A DNA stretch of 64,000 nt from CAAGNP01 sp045595965 (GCA_045595965.1 JAZOBN010000010.1:1-64000); one strand, 5' to 3'. Numbered from the stretch's first letter, positions 1 to 8,393 are shown. Translations and numbers: made by a program. The notes: generated from the sequence alone by a model not told the origin.

Positions 1-617
1 TTAAATTTAAAATGAAATTTAATATATTTATCTTGTCTAAGGCCTAATAGTAAAAAGGAGAAATTGGAAACAAAACTATTCCATAAAGTAGAAACTACAA
101 GGCTATATATACCTGCACCTTTATACGCTAAAAATGATGCAATCATAAGAGTTGTAACCGAAGATATAATCTCTATTATTGATATAATCCTGAACCTACA
201 TTTTTTTTGTTGTATTATTTTGTGTTGAATACCTAAAGAGGAAAGAAAAATAGTTAAACTTAATAGAGATAAAACTCTAGTGAGCTCTGAAATATTATAA
301 ATATCCGAAATGAATGGAGCAACTACAATTAGTATGACAGTTAATAACGAGCCTGTCATTATATTTAGCCAAAATAACGAGCTGTATTCATTTGAGGAGA
401 CTTCTTGTTTATGTAAGAGTCCACTTGAGACTCCTAAATCAGTAAACAGACTTGTAAATCCAGTAAATAACGTAGCAATTGCCACTATCCCAAAATCCGA
501 TTTTTGCACGAAATGTGTAAGAATGGATATTTGCAACAATGCAACTAAACTCCTAACAACAGTGGAAACTGTTGTCCATACAACACCATTAATAGCTATT
601 TTTTTATTCGAAGACAT
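1..617 (-). CDS. Wzx-type polysaccharide flippase, N-terminal part (cut by window edge)
   Basis: The minus strand is open from an ATG at 615-617 to the left edge, giving about 205 codons with no stop. The translation is very hydrophobic and opens with a lysine-rich tip followed by a membrane segment (VVWTTVSTVVRSLVALL). Repeated hydrophobic segments then alternate with short polar loops, as in the MOP/PST flippase family that moves lipid-linked repeat units across the inner membrane. The start lies directly next to the stop of the glycosyltransferase gene (TAA at 618-620), so it is the last visible gene of the polysaccharide operon. The DNA is markedly AT-rich. The family call is by overall character and context, and other multi-pass polysaccharide proteins are possible but less likely. 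Confidence 0.8.
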   Translation of the reverse strand, partial: MSSNKKIAINGVVWTTVSTVVRSLVALLQISILTHFVQKSDFGIVAIATLFTGFTSLFTDLGVSSGLLHKQEVSSNEYSSLFWLNIMTGSLLTVILIVVAPFISDIYNISELTRVLSLLSLTIFLSSLGIQHKIIQQKKCRFRIISIIEIISSVTTLMIASFLAYKGAGIYSLVVSTLWNSFVSNFSFLLLGLRQDKYIKFHFKF

Positions 618-1724
618 TTATTTAAAAGTTTCTTTTAACAACCTAAACAATCTTTCCTTATTATATAATTCTTCAGCTAATGTCCTATTTTTGTTTTTCT
701 GTAATTGAGATAATTTTACCTCAAAATCATTTGTTATATTCTCCAAAGAAAACAATATAAAACCTTTACTTCTATAATATTCTAATAAAGGATTATACTT
801 TGATAAATATACTTTTTTGCCTAAATATAGAGTCGTCAAGATGTTGCCTTCCGCTTCCTCCCTCCAATTACCAAAAATAAACGTATCACCGGAATTTAAC
901 AACCGTTGATAATTTTCTAAAGAACAAAAAGTTTCATTAAAACAAATATTAGAAAATAAAGCTTTATATTTATGCTTTACACTTTGTACGTATTCAAATG
1001 TTCCACCGTAAGCAAGCTGTAATACAATTTTACTGTCAATAGGAATATTCTTTATTACATCCAATATATAATTATGATTATTAGTAAATGACGCAGAATT
1101 ACCAATTACAATAGCATCACCCTCAACAAAAGGACTCTTATATAGCGAGCCCATAACATCTTCTATGGTATATGCAAATAGTTCTACTAACTTCAGTTGC
1201 TTCTTTAATCTTGAATATTTTTGAATTAATGTCAGAGTACATGCATTGCAAGCAAATATATCAACACGATTCACAATAAAACCGAACTCTAATCTCCGTA
1301 TAAAATACTTCAATAAATTTTTCAATGAATTTTTTCTCGTGTGTTGAGAATATAAATCATATCCAAAATTTACTAAATAACGATTATATAAATCACCCCC
1401 ATATACAAACCAGCATATATTAATATCATGTTTAGGAAGTAGCCGAACTAAATTTAATTTCTCCGATGTCAAATAGTGAATAATAACATACTTAACTTTT
1501 GGCAAATATGAGTGAATAAAACGATATGCACTTTTACTGTTTTCAATTCTATGAAATTTATTATTTGTTGCATATTTTATTTCTTCCTTAGAAAATAAGA
1601 GACCAACATGATTGAATTCGCTAAGACACTCCTCATACTCGTTAAATGTCCTATTAACGACTTTTTCATCAGATAATAGATGAAGAATAATCCCCTTTTT
1701 GTTCAAATTGTTATTTATTACCAT
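618..1724 (-). CDS. WecF-like 4-acetamido-4,6-dideoxygalactose (Fuc4NAc) transferase, GT56 type
   Basis: This 368-residue protein resembles the TDP-Fuc4NAc:lipid II transferase WecF (family GT56). Two blocks support this: a Trp-Phe-Val-Tyr-Gly-Gly-Asp-Leu-Tyr stretch near residues 105-113, and IVIGNSASFTNNH near 205-217, which matches the donor-binding GNSA/T...NH block of the family. Members add Fuc4NAc to a lipid-linked acceptor on the cytoplasmic face of the membrane. The gene overlaps the wecE stop by 14 bases, and WecE makes the matching dTDP-sugar amine, so context and homology agree. Its base composition (about 70% AT) is far from that of wecE, which suggests a separate origin. The acceptor sugar cannot be read from sequence. 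Confidence 0.78.
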   Translation of the reverse strand: MVINNNLNKKGIILHLLSDEKVVNRTFNEYEECLSEFNHVGLLFSKEEIKYATNNKFHRIENSKSAYRFIHSYLPKVKYVIIHYLTSEKLNLVRLLPKHDINICWFVYGGDLYNRYLVNFGYDLYSQHTRKNSLKNLLKYFIRRLEFGFIVNRVDIFACNACTLTLIQKYSRLKKQLKLVELFAYTIEDVMGSLYKSPFVEGDAIVIGNSASFTNNHNYILDVIKNIPIDSKIVLQLAYGGTFEYVQSVKHKYKALFSNICFNETFCSLENYQRLLNSGDTFIFGNWREEAEGNILTTLYLGKKVYLSKYNPLLEYYRSKGFILFSLENITNDFEVKLSQLQKNKNRTLAEELYNKERLFRLLKETFK

Positions 1725-2853
1725 AAAAAGAAATAATTTTATCTACAACGCAAGACACCTGAATATTGGTTAACTCATAATACATTGGAAGTCTTACAAG
1801 GCAGTCAGCATACATATCGCAAAGAGGAAGTTCAGGAACTATGTCTGAATGGTTGGTATAATAATCACTCCTATGAAGTGAAAGGTAATGGAAAGGAGCC
1901 ATAATACCTTGTTCTTTTAAATGCTGAATCAAACTCGTACGCTCGTCCAAGTTGCGGCATACGATATAGAACATGTGGGCATTATTAGTTGCATAACTTG
2001 GAATCTGAGGAAGGCGTATCTTACCCTCAGCAGCCAAGGCCTGAAGTCCAGCAAAATACTGCTCCCAAAGTTTCTTACGTTTACTCTGAATTTCATCTAA
2101 GTTCTCCAACTGCGCCCATAGGAAAGCAGCGTTAATTTCTGCAGGAAGGAATGAGGAACCCATATCCACCCAACCATACTTATTGACGGCACCACGGAAA
2201 AACTCTGCACGATTGGTGCCTTTCTCCCAAAGGATTTCTGATCTGCGAATGAAACGCTCGTCATTGATTACAAGCAAACCGCCTTCTCCACCAGCAGTAA
2301 TGTTCTTTGTCTCGTGGAAAGAGAATGCACCAAGATGACCTACACTACCCAAAGCTTTCCCTTTGTAGAATGAATCTACAGCCTGAGCTGCATCTTCTAC
2401 CACAATAAGGTTGTACTTCTCTGCAACGGCCATAATAGCATCCATATCGCAAGCAACACCGGCATAATGGACAGGAGCGATAACACGTGTCTTTGGGGTA
2501 ATCAAAGACTCCAACTTCTCCGCATCCAAGTTAGGGTTACTGTCCATAGAATCTGCAAACACTACCTTTGCTCCTTCACGAAGAAATGCAAGAGCAGTTG
2601 ACACGAATGTATATGAAGGTACAATCACTTCATCCCCTGGTTTCAAATCACATAGCATGGCACACATTTCTAATGCATCTGTTCCAGATGTGGTTAGTAA
2701 ACACTTCTTGAAGCCATAACGCTCCACGAAAAAGTTCTGACACTTCTTGGTGAAATATCCATTACCTGATAGTTTGCCTGTATATACTGCCTGATACATA
2801 TAATGGGCTTCCTTGCCTGTTAGATATGGTTTGTTAAAAGTTATCTGTTCCAT
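1711..2853 (-). CDS. wecE: dTDP-4-amino-4,6-dideoxygalactose transaminase
   Basis: This 380-residue, fold-type I, PLP-dependent aminotransferase belongs to the DegT/DnrJ/EryC1 family and is closest in character to WecE/RffA. It converts dTDP-4-keto-6-deoxyglucose to dTDP-4-amino-4,6-dideoxygalactose using glutamate. The PLP-binding lysine sits in HETKNITAGGEGG (Lys near 183), the cofactor Asp in VVEDAAQA (near 153), and TTSGTDALEM near 54-63 is the phosphate-binding start. The substrate is the product of RmlA and RmlB, encoded upstream in the same operon. No rmlC or rmlD is visible, which fits flux going to the amino sugar rather than rhamnose. The start ATG at 2853 gives the usual family length. 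Confidence 0.92.
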   Translation of the reverse strand: MEQITFNKPYLTGKEAHYMYQAVYTGKLSGNGYFTKKCQNFFVERYGFKKCLLTTSGTDALEMCAMLCDLKPGDEVIVPSYTFVSTALAFLREGAKVVFADSMDSNPNLDAEKLESLITPKTRVIAPVHYAGVACDMDAIMAVAEKYNLIVVEDAAQAVDSFYKGKALGSVGHLGAFSFHETKNITAGGEGGLLVINDERFIRRSEILWEKGTNRAEFFRGAVNKYGWVDMGSSFLPAEINAAFLWAQLENLDEIQSKRKKLWEQYFAGLQALAAEGKIRLPQIPSYATNNAHMFYIVCRNLDERTSLIQHLKEQGIMAPFHYLSLHRSDYYTNHSDIVPELPLCDMYADCLVRLPMYYELTNIQVSCVVDKIISFYGNK

Positions 2854-2866
2854 TTATTATATATTT

Positions 2867-3817
2867 TTATTTATTTGACAACACTTTATTAATTATATTA
2901 CAAGTCTGCAATGCCATTTCTTCTGTATAATTTTCGTCATTAAATAGATTGATAGTTGTATTGTATAGTTCTGTTGCATTTGGATATTCCCTAGTATCGA
3001 AAAGCCTATTTGCACAACGATAATGGTTGCTGGCAAAGAGTCCTTTAATAAAAAGATTATTTAGGACAATTTCTTTTTTTTCTTCTGTTACACAGACATT
3101 AAATCTCCATTGTTGAAACGATTCTCTAAATTGAATATCTTTGATTAGGTTATTTCTGTAAATACTATTTAATTTCTCCCTTTTAATAATTCTTTCGGGG
3201 ATATGAGATAGTATTATATCTTTATATAAGCCCCAATCTTTATATTCCGACACCTCCAACCAACCAAATGGTATTTCATCTATAATCCTATCTTCTTTGT
3301 ATGCTTGCTTATAAATTACTTCTTGATCAGTACCATCATATAATACATTTGCAACTAAATGAAGTTTTTCATTAGAAAATGCATAGCCCCCCCCTCCTAA
3401 ATCTATTTGTTTACAATGGCCGGTACTATACAGAATCAAATCTGCATTATGCGTTTCTATTTTTACAGATGGTAAGCACAAACATCTGTCATCGACAATT
3501 GCTATGTTAGGAACTATGGTACGACAAGCATCAAAGAATTGGCTACTATCATATAAATTGCCATAAGTGCGCACATATATAATACCAGTGTACTTCCCCT
3601 TATGTTTACTTAACAACTCCAAGCATATATTTTCATCAATACATAAGTTCGTAGGACTGATATCAACAAATTCAAATGGAATATTTGCCGCACATAATGT
3701 AAGAGGTATATCTGGACATACATTTACCGGAATAAGCCAAAATCCTTTATTTTTTTGCAGTATGTAACTATATAATATAGCACATGCTCTATTCGCAGTT
3801 ATTATACTTAAATCCAT
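2867..3817 (-). CDS. divergent DegT/DnrJ/EryC1-type aminotransferase
   Basis: This 316-residue protein has the outline of a PLP-dependent sugar aminotransferase but is shorter and strongly diverged. An aspartate pair in AIVDDRCLC (near 109-110) stands where the cofactor-binding Asp is expected. YSTGHCKQIDLGGGG (Lys near 136) stands where the Schiff-base lysine and the glycine-rich turn are expected. The usual N-terminal phosphate-binding SGT motif is not evident, and ANRACAIL may take its place. It lies between wecE and the ATP-grasp gene in the polysaccharide operon and is AT-rich like the flippase and glycosyltransferase. It may modify a sugar or an amino-acid substituent. Substrate unknown, and activity is uncertain. 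Confidence 0.6.
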   Translation of the reverse strand: MDLSIITANRACAILYSYILQKNKGFWLIPVNVCPDIPLTLCAANIPFEFVDISPTNLCIDENICLELLSKHKGKYTGIIYVRTYGNLYDSSQFFDACRTIVPNIAIVDDRCLCLPSVKIETHNADLILYSTGHCKQIDLGGGGYAFSNEKLHLVANVLYDGTDQEVIYKQAYKEDRIIDEIPFGWLEVSEYKDWGLYKDIILSHIPERIIKREKLNSIYRNNLIKDIQFRESFQQWRFNVCVTEEKKEIVLNNLFIKGLFASNHYRCANRLFDTREYPNATELYNTTINLFNDENYTEEMALQTCNIINKVLSNK

Positions 3818-3837
3818 TTATTAAAATCCTGTGAAAT

Positions 3838-4974
3838 CTATAACTCACATTTATTGCTTGCTTGATAAAGCACATACCCACTCCTATCCGCACTACAAGT
3901 GACTTCACGGAGTTCTGTATCAGTAATTTCACCATCCACAAACGAAGGAATATCTATCCAGTTCTCTATTATTGTCTTGAGGCGCTCGGTTTCTTTGCAA
4001 AGGAAATAAACACCAGAACACATATTGAGAGTTTTAACTGGTTCTACAAACTCTCCAAGGGCCACGTCGATTACTCCTTTTACGAAGTCATATCCTGTAG
4101 AAAGTCTCACCAAGTCAGAGCCTATAAAATCTCCTCCCATGCGACCACCAATTTCCATAATGGCTATTCGTCCATCCTTGGTAATCTTATATTCAGCATG
4201 TGATGCTCCATCAGTCAAACCAAGAGCATTAAGAGCTATCTTGGTAATATCGTAGATGGTTGCATACATCTCATCTGAGAGGGTTGATGGCTGATGATGC
4301 TCCAATTCTACAAAGTGAGGAGCTTCTGTTGTTACCTTATCTGTTATCTGCAAAGGATAGTGTTTACCATTATAAGAGATAAATTCTACACTAATTTCTC
4401 GTCCCTCAATAAACTCCTCAACCATTGCCTGATGCTTGAACGATTTCTCCATTGCAAGCTCTACTGCAGGATAAAATTCTGCAGGAATCATTATTTTGGT
4501 AACTCCTAAAGAACCGGAACGATCAGAAGGTTTAGTTATCATTGGATATTGAAATTCTCTAAGTCCGTCTATTATCTCAGGAGTATGAAGCGTTTCAGGA
4601 GTAACCATTATAAACTTAGGACAAGGCACACCAGCCTTCATGAAAGCTTCACGCATCTGGTACTTATTGTTTGCTCTTACTGCAGCCTCATAATCATTTC
4701 CCACAAGATTCATTTTGTTGGCTACGTAAGCCACTGTAGGTGCTGCTACATCAGAAGCAATAGTGCAAATACCATCAATGCCGATCTCCTGGCACTTCTT
4801 CAAAATTTCCTCTTTCTCTACAATAGAAATCGGGTAAAAATAATCTGACAACTCCTTGCAAACTGCACCCTCTGCCCAAGCAAAGCAATGGACTTCCAAG
4901 CCAATCTCCTTAGCCTTCTTAACCAAAGGTATTTGAAGGTATGAAGCACCAATAACTGCTAGTTTTTTTTGCAT
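3838..4974 (-). CDS. ATP-grasp family ligase of the polysaccharide locus
   Basis: This 378-residue ATP-grasp enzyme has an N-terminal Rossmann-like pre-ATP domain (MQKKLAVIGASYLQIPLV). The ATP-grasp core starts near residue 100 (NNKYQMREAFMKAGVPCP), has the glycine loop PSDRSGSLGV near 187-196, EEFIEGREISVEF near 231-243, and the Mg-binding IMEIGGRMGGDF near 288-299. Enzymes of this kind join a carboxylate to an amine or other nucleophile through an acyl phosphate. In a capsule operon it may link an amino acid or amide to a uronic acid or amino sugar. It starts 3 bases after the stop of the chimeric gene, whose 3' part is from a uronate-forming dehydrogenase, which fits a uronate-modifying job. 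The exact substrate is not known. Confidence 0.8.
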   Translation of the reverse strand: MQKKLAVIGASYLQIPLVKKAKEIGLEVHCFAWAEGAVCKELSDYFYPISIVEKEEILKKCQEIGIDGICTIASDVAAPTVAYVANKMNLVGNDYEAAVRANNKYQMREAFMKAGVPCPKFIMVTPETLHTPEIIDGLREFQYPMITKPSDRSGSLGVTKIMIPAEFYPAVELAMEKSFKHQAMVEEFIEGREISVEFISYNGKHYPLQITDKVTTEAPHFVELEHHQPSTLSDEMYATIYDITKIALNALGLTDGASHAEYKITKDGRIAIMEIGGRMGGDFIGSDLVRLSTGYDFVKGVIDVALGEFVEPVKTLNMCSGVYFLCKETERLKTIIENWIDIPSFVDGEITDTELREVTCSADRSGYVLYQASNKCEL

Positions 4975-4977
4975 AGT

Positions 4978-5706
4978 TTACAATCTACCATCAACAACAT
5001 CTCTAGGCAATATACCCTTCACATCATAAATAACTCCACCATCCTTAACAAGGCTCTTCACGTCAAGTTCCAAGAATTCTTTGTGCGCCACACCAAGGAT
5101 AACAGCATCAAACTTCTCAACTGTAGGAAGTTCGTTTACAATATCAAGATCGTACTCATGCTTCACATGATCGTAACTAGCCCATGGATCAAATACAGTG
5201 ATGTTCTTTGTGTACTCTTCCAAAGTGTGATAGATATCCACAATCTTTGTATTTCTCACGTCTGGGCAATTTTCCTTAAAGGTGATACCCAAAAGAAGGA
5301 TCTTTGCATCCTTCACTATTACACCCTTCTTGTTCATGCACTTCACAGTCTGCTCTGCAACATAAGCACCCATACCGTCATTCAATCTTCGAGCAGAATG
5401 CATAATACAAGGAAGCACACCATTAAATTTACTATTCACCATAACAGCCATGGAACATCTACATGCACCATTCCAAGGATAATAAAAAACACTATATTCA
5501 GGCCCTTCATATTCATCATATGTAAATGTACCGCGATTAATTTGATTGTCAATGCAATTACTGAATTTGACACTTGTACCCCAAATATTTCCACATTCCT
5601 GCAAACATATTATATCTGGATGATATGTATTGATTAAATTATTTATCTTTCCCTCAGCAAAAGCATTTCCTTGAGTATTCCAAGTGACAAGTGTAATCGT
5701 TTCCAT
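4978..5706 (-). pseudogene. chimeric ORF: EEP/CdtB-like nuclease N-terminus fused in frame to the C-terminal domain of a UDP-sugar dehydrogenase
   Basis: This open frame of 242 codons joins two unrelated proteins. Residues 1 to about 98 read as the start of an endonuclease/exonuclease/phosphatase domain: TLVTWNTQGNA near 5-15, DIICLQECGN near 31-40 with the metal-binding Gln-Glu, and RCSMAVMVNS near 83-92. From about residue 104 it is the C-terminal part of a UDP-GlcNAc/UDP-glucose 6-dehydrogenase: SARRLNDGMGAYVAEQ, LGITFKENCPDVRNTKI near 139-155, DPWA near 173, and VILGVAHKEF. The nuclease part lacks the later catalytic Asp and His. The dehydrogenase part lacks the NAD-binding domain and the catalytic Cys. 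Neither half should be an active enzyme. The junction falls near 5397-5415. It lies 16 bases after the DUF2589 gene and 3 bases before the ATP-grasp gene. A metagenome assembly error is the main alternative. Confidence 0.88.
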
Positions 5707-5722
5707 TAATTTACACCATTGA

Positions 5723-6226
5723 TTAATCTAAAGATCTCGGCAACGGCTCCACACAAGAAGCCATGATATCTATTAACTTACTCAGACCCTCTATCTGTCT
5801 CTGCTGACGTGCTGATACATGCACCTGATACTTGGCTGTCTGGTTGGTTGAACGCATATTCTCACGTGAAGAAAACACCTTACCGCTTACATTCACAGAA
5901 CCACCACCAAAGCAGCCGAACTTAAAATTTGCGTTGGCACTAGTGCTCCCCTCACTGGCAGATTTATCTATTGAGGTCTCAGTAGCTGTAACCTCCATCT
6001 GAAAATCAACCTGCACATCATCAATCAGAAGATTCGGAAGTGGAACAAGTCCAATGAATAGGGCCTGAACCTTAATATCCTGAGGCTTCGGCGACCCTTC
6101 AATAGGTCTCTGAAGATTAAACTCGACCATACGGGTCTTGCCTTCGTCATTAAAACCGATCTCAATCATGAACTCATAGGCAGATTGAGCAAGTTTCTTC
6201 TGATCTGACTTGCTATCTTCTGCCAT
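5723..6226 (-). CDS. DUF2589 family protein
   Basis: This 167-residue soluble protein has the layout of DUF2589: a helical start (KKLAQSAYEFMIEIGFN), a beta-rich block (MVEFNLQRPIEG), the characteristic LVPLPNLLIDDVQVDFQMEV near 82-101, then a Ser/Thr-rich low-complexity stretch (near 107-123), a glycine-rich strand (FGGGSVNVSGKVFSSRENM), and a final YQVHVSARQQRQIEGLSKL block. No biochemical role is established for the family. It starts 8 bases after the rmlB stop and is followed after 16 bases by the chimeric nuclease/dehydrogenase frame, so it probably arrived together with the nuclease fragment. It has no evident place in sugar synthesis. No signal peptide or membrane segment is seen. Confidence 0.8.
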   Translation of the reverse strand: MAEDSKSDQKKLAQSAYEFMIEIGFNDEGKTRMVEFNLQRPIEGSPKPQDIKVQALFIGLVPLPNLLIDDVQVDFQMEVTATETSIDKSASEGSTSANANFKFGCFGGGSVNVSGKVFSSRENMRSTNQTAKYQVHVSARQQRQIEGLSKLIDIMASCVEPLPRSLD

Positions 6227-6234
6227 GAAAAAGA

Positions 6235-7368
6235 TTATCTTCCTTTATACATGTCCTGGTAGTATTTCTCATACTCACCTGAAGTGATGTTATCCATCCA
6301 CTCTTGGTTATCCAAGTACCATCTCACGGTTCTCTCTATTCCTTCCTCAAACTGAAGACTTGGCTCCCAACCAAGTTCTTTCTGCAATTTGGTAGAATCA
6401 ATTGCATAACGAGCATCGTGACCAAGACGATCAGTTACATAAGTGATCAGTTCTAGACTGTATCCTTCAGGATTTCCAAGAATCTTATCAACTGTCTTGA
6501 TCATCACTTTTATTAAGTCAATATTCTTCCACTCATTGAAACCACCGATGTTGTATGTTTCGTTGATACGGCCTTCGTGGAAAATTGTGTCGATTGCTCT
6601 GGCATGATCCTCAACATATAACCAGTCACGAACATTCTCGCCCTTTCCATATACTGGAAGTGGTTTCCTATTGCGGATATTGTTAATGAACAATGGAATC
6701 AACTTCTCAGGGAACTGGTATGGGCCATAGTTGTTAGAGCAGTTGGTCACAATAGTAGGCATGCCGTAAGTATCGTGGTAAGCTCTCACAAAATGATCTG
6801 AACTAGCTTTACTTGCACTATAAGGACTATGAGGATTATACTTTGATGTCTCATAGAAGAAATCATCACCATAAGCCTTGTGACCTTCTGAAGAAGCAAC
6901 TGTCTTGAATGGAGGTTCAATTCCTTCCGGATGATTCATTGTAAGAGCACCATATACTTCATCTGTAGAGATATGATAGAATCTCTTACCTACATACTTT
7001 TCTGGAAGGCTCTCCCAATAAAGCTTAGCAGCCTGAAGAAGTGCAAGAGTACCCATCACGTTAGTCTTAGCGAATGTGAAAGGATCCTTAATCGAACGAT
7101 CCACATGTGATTCAGCTGCCAAGTGAATGATACCATCAATCTTCTCATCCTGCATCAACTGATAGAAAGCCTCAAAATCGCAGATATCCATCTTTACGAA
7201 CTTGTAGTTTGGCTTATCTTCAACGTCCTTAAGGTTTGCCAAGTTACCAGCATAGGTAAGCTTGTCCAAGTTGATGATATTATACTCTGGATATTTGTTT
7301 ACAAAAAGGCGTACAACGTGACTGCCTATGAATCCTGCTCCTCCGGTTATGATTATGTTGCGTTTCAT
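6235..7368 (-). CDS. rmlB: dTDP-glucose 4,6-dehydratase
   Basis: This 377-residue extended short-chain dehydrogenase converts dTDP-glucose to dTDP-4-keto-6-deoxyglucose. It shows the NAD-binding GGAGFIGSHV near 8-17, the catalytic STDEVYG (Asp-Glu) and the YSASKASSD block carrying the active Tyr and Lys, and the substrate-binding NCSNNYGPYQFPEKLIP. The length is usual for RmlB. It follows rmlA by 6 bases. With WecE downstream and no RmlC/RmlD in the window, its product most likely feeds 4-amino-4,6-dideoxygalactose. The gene is cleanly bounded, and the unusual DUF2589/chimera stretch begins just after its stop. Confidence 0.97.
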   Translation of the reverse strand: MKRNIIITGGAGFIGSHVVRLFVNKYPEYNIINLDKLTYAGNLANLKDVEDKPNYKFVKMDICDFEAFYQLMQDEKIDGIIHLAAESHVDRSIKDPFTFAKTNVMGTLALLQAAKLYWESLPEKYVGKRFYHISTDEVYGALTMNHPEGIEPPFKTVASSEGHKAYGDDFFYETSKYNPHSPYSASKASSDHFVRAYHDTYGMPTIVTNCSNNYGPYQFPEKLIPLFINNIRNRKPLPVYGKGENVRDWLYVEDHARAIDTIFHEGRINETYNIGGFNEWKNIDLIKVMIKTVDKILGNPEGYSLELITYVTDRLGHDARYAIDSTKLQKELGWEPSLQFEEGIERTVRWYLDNQEWMDNITSGEYEKYYQDMYKGR

Positions 7369-7374
7369 ATCTTT

Positions 7375-8289
7375 CTATCTTTTTGCCATTGTATCTGAAT
7401 CTATCTCTCTTTTCTTTTCATCAATAACTTTAAGAAGGTACTGACCATACTGATTCTTAAGCATTGGTTGAGCTAATTCACGCATCTTCTCTTCGGTTAT
7501 CCAACCTTTTCTATATGCAATTGCTTCAAGGCATGCTATCTTAAGTCCCTGACGTTTCTCAATAACCTCAACGAATGTAGATGCTTCTGAGAGCGAATCA
7601 TGTGTACCAGTATCAAGCCATGCGAAGCCACGTCCTAAAGTCTGGACTTTTAGCTGCTTATCATCAAGGAATCGCTGATTTACTGTTGTTATCTCAAGTT
7701 CACCTCTTGCAGATGGCTTAATACTCTTCGCTACCTCAACGACTTTGTTAGGATAGAAGTAAAGACCTGGTACTGCGTAGTTACTCTTTGGGTGTTGAGG
7801 TTTTTCCTCAAGACTCAAACAGTTGCCTTCTTTATCAAATTCTGCAACGCCATATCTTTCAGGATCACTTACCCAGTAACCGAAGATCGTAGCTTTTGCA
7901 TCTTCTTCTGCTGCTCTTACTGCTTCTTTGAGCATTGGAGTAAAATAGCTTCCATAGAATATATTGTCACCAAGTACTAGGCATGCTGCATCGTTACCAA
8001 TAAACTCTTCTCCAATGATGAATGCTTGAGCAAGTCCGTCCGGAGAAGGCTGCTCTGCGTACTCAAAGTTTACTCCGTAATCTGATCCGTCTCCAAGAAG
8101 TCTTTTGAATCCAGGAAGATCGTGCGGTGTTGATATAATCAGAATATCTTTTATACTAGCCAGCATGAGAACGCTGATTGGGTAGTATATCATTGGTTTA
8201 TCATATATAGGGAGCATTTGTTTACTTACTCCTTTAGTGATTGGATAGAGACGAGTGCCTGACCCGCCTGCTAGTACTATACCTTTCAT
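7375..8289 (-). CDS. rmlA: glucose-1-phosphate thymidylyltransferase
   Basis: This 304-residue nucleotidyltransferase makes dTDP-glucose from glucose-1-phosphate and dTTP. The N-terminal signature GGSGTRLYPITKGVSKQM (near 8-25) holds the nucleotide-binding loop and catalytic Arg/Lys. VLGDNIFYG near 107-115 holds the metal-binding Asp, and LEEKPQHPKSNYAV and the WLDTGTHDS block are typical. The length matches the short RmlA enzymes. It begins the dTDP branch of the operon after a gap of about 100 bases from capG, the gap containing an imperfect inverted repeat. RmlB follows. Confidence 0.97.
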   Translation of the reverse strand: MKGIVLAGGSGTRLYPITKGVSKQMLPIYDKPMIYYPISVLMLASIKDILIISTPHDLPGFKRLLGDGSDYGVNFEYAEQPSPDGLAQAFIIGEEFIGNDAACLVLGDNIFYGSYFTPMLKEAVRAAEEDAKATIFGYWVSDPERYGVAEFDKEGNCLSLEEKPQHPKSNYAVPGLYFYPNKVVEVAKSIKPSARGELEITTVNQRFLDDKQLKVQTLGRGFAWLDTGTHDSLSEASTFVEVIEKRQGLKIACLEAIAYRKGWITEEKMRELAQPMLKNQYGQYLLKVIDEKKREIDSDTMAKR

Positions 8290-8320
8290 TGATCAACTAT
8301 AAGATTTAATTAAATTAGCA

Positions 8321-8364
8321 GCAGGTGGCAAATTCGATTTGCATCATCACGACATGGCACCTGC
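8321..8364. repeat. inverted repeat between capG and rmlA
   Basis: Arms GCAGGTG (8321-8327) and CACCTGC (8358-8364) are perfect complements. Inside lies a second possible hairpin, GCAAAT/ATTTGC with a 3-base loop (8328-8342). The element sits in the only sizeable gap (8290-8393) between capG and rmlA. There is no T-run after it on the minus strand, so it is not a classical terminator. It may be a processing or attenuation site, or a recombination scar between the FucNAc and dTDP-sugar gene blocks. Confidence 0.4.
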
Positions 8365-8393
8365 TTTATGTTAACTATTAGCTCGTAACAGTA

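Noticed and set aside
310..708. Plus-strand open frame of 132 codons at the left end
   Set aside because: It is antisense to the flippase fragment (1-617) and the end of the glycosyltransferase. The minus-strand translation has the hydrophobic pattern and gene joints, and this one has none.
4969..5637. Plus-strand frame of 222 codons opposite the chimeric gene
   Set aside because: It is low-complexity in character (His, Ile, Thr-rich) and has no recognisable domain. The minus-strand frame shows clear motifs of two families.
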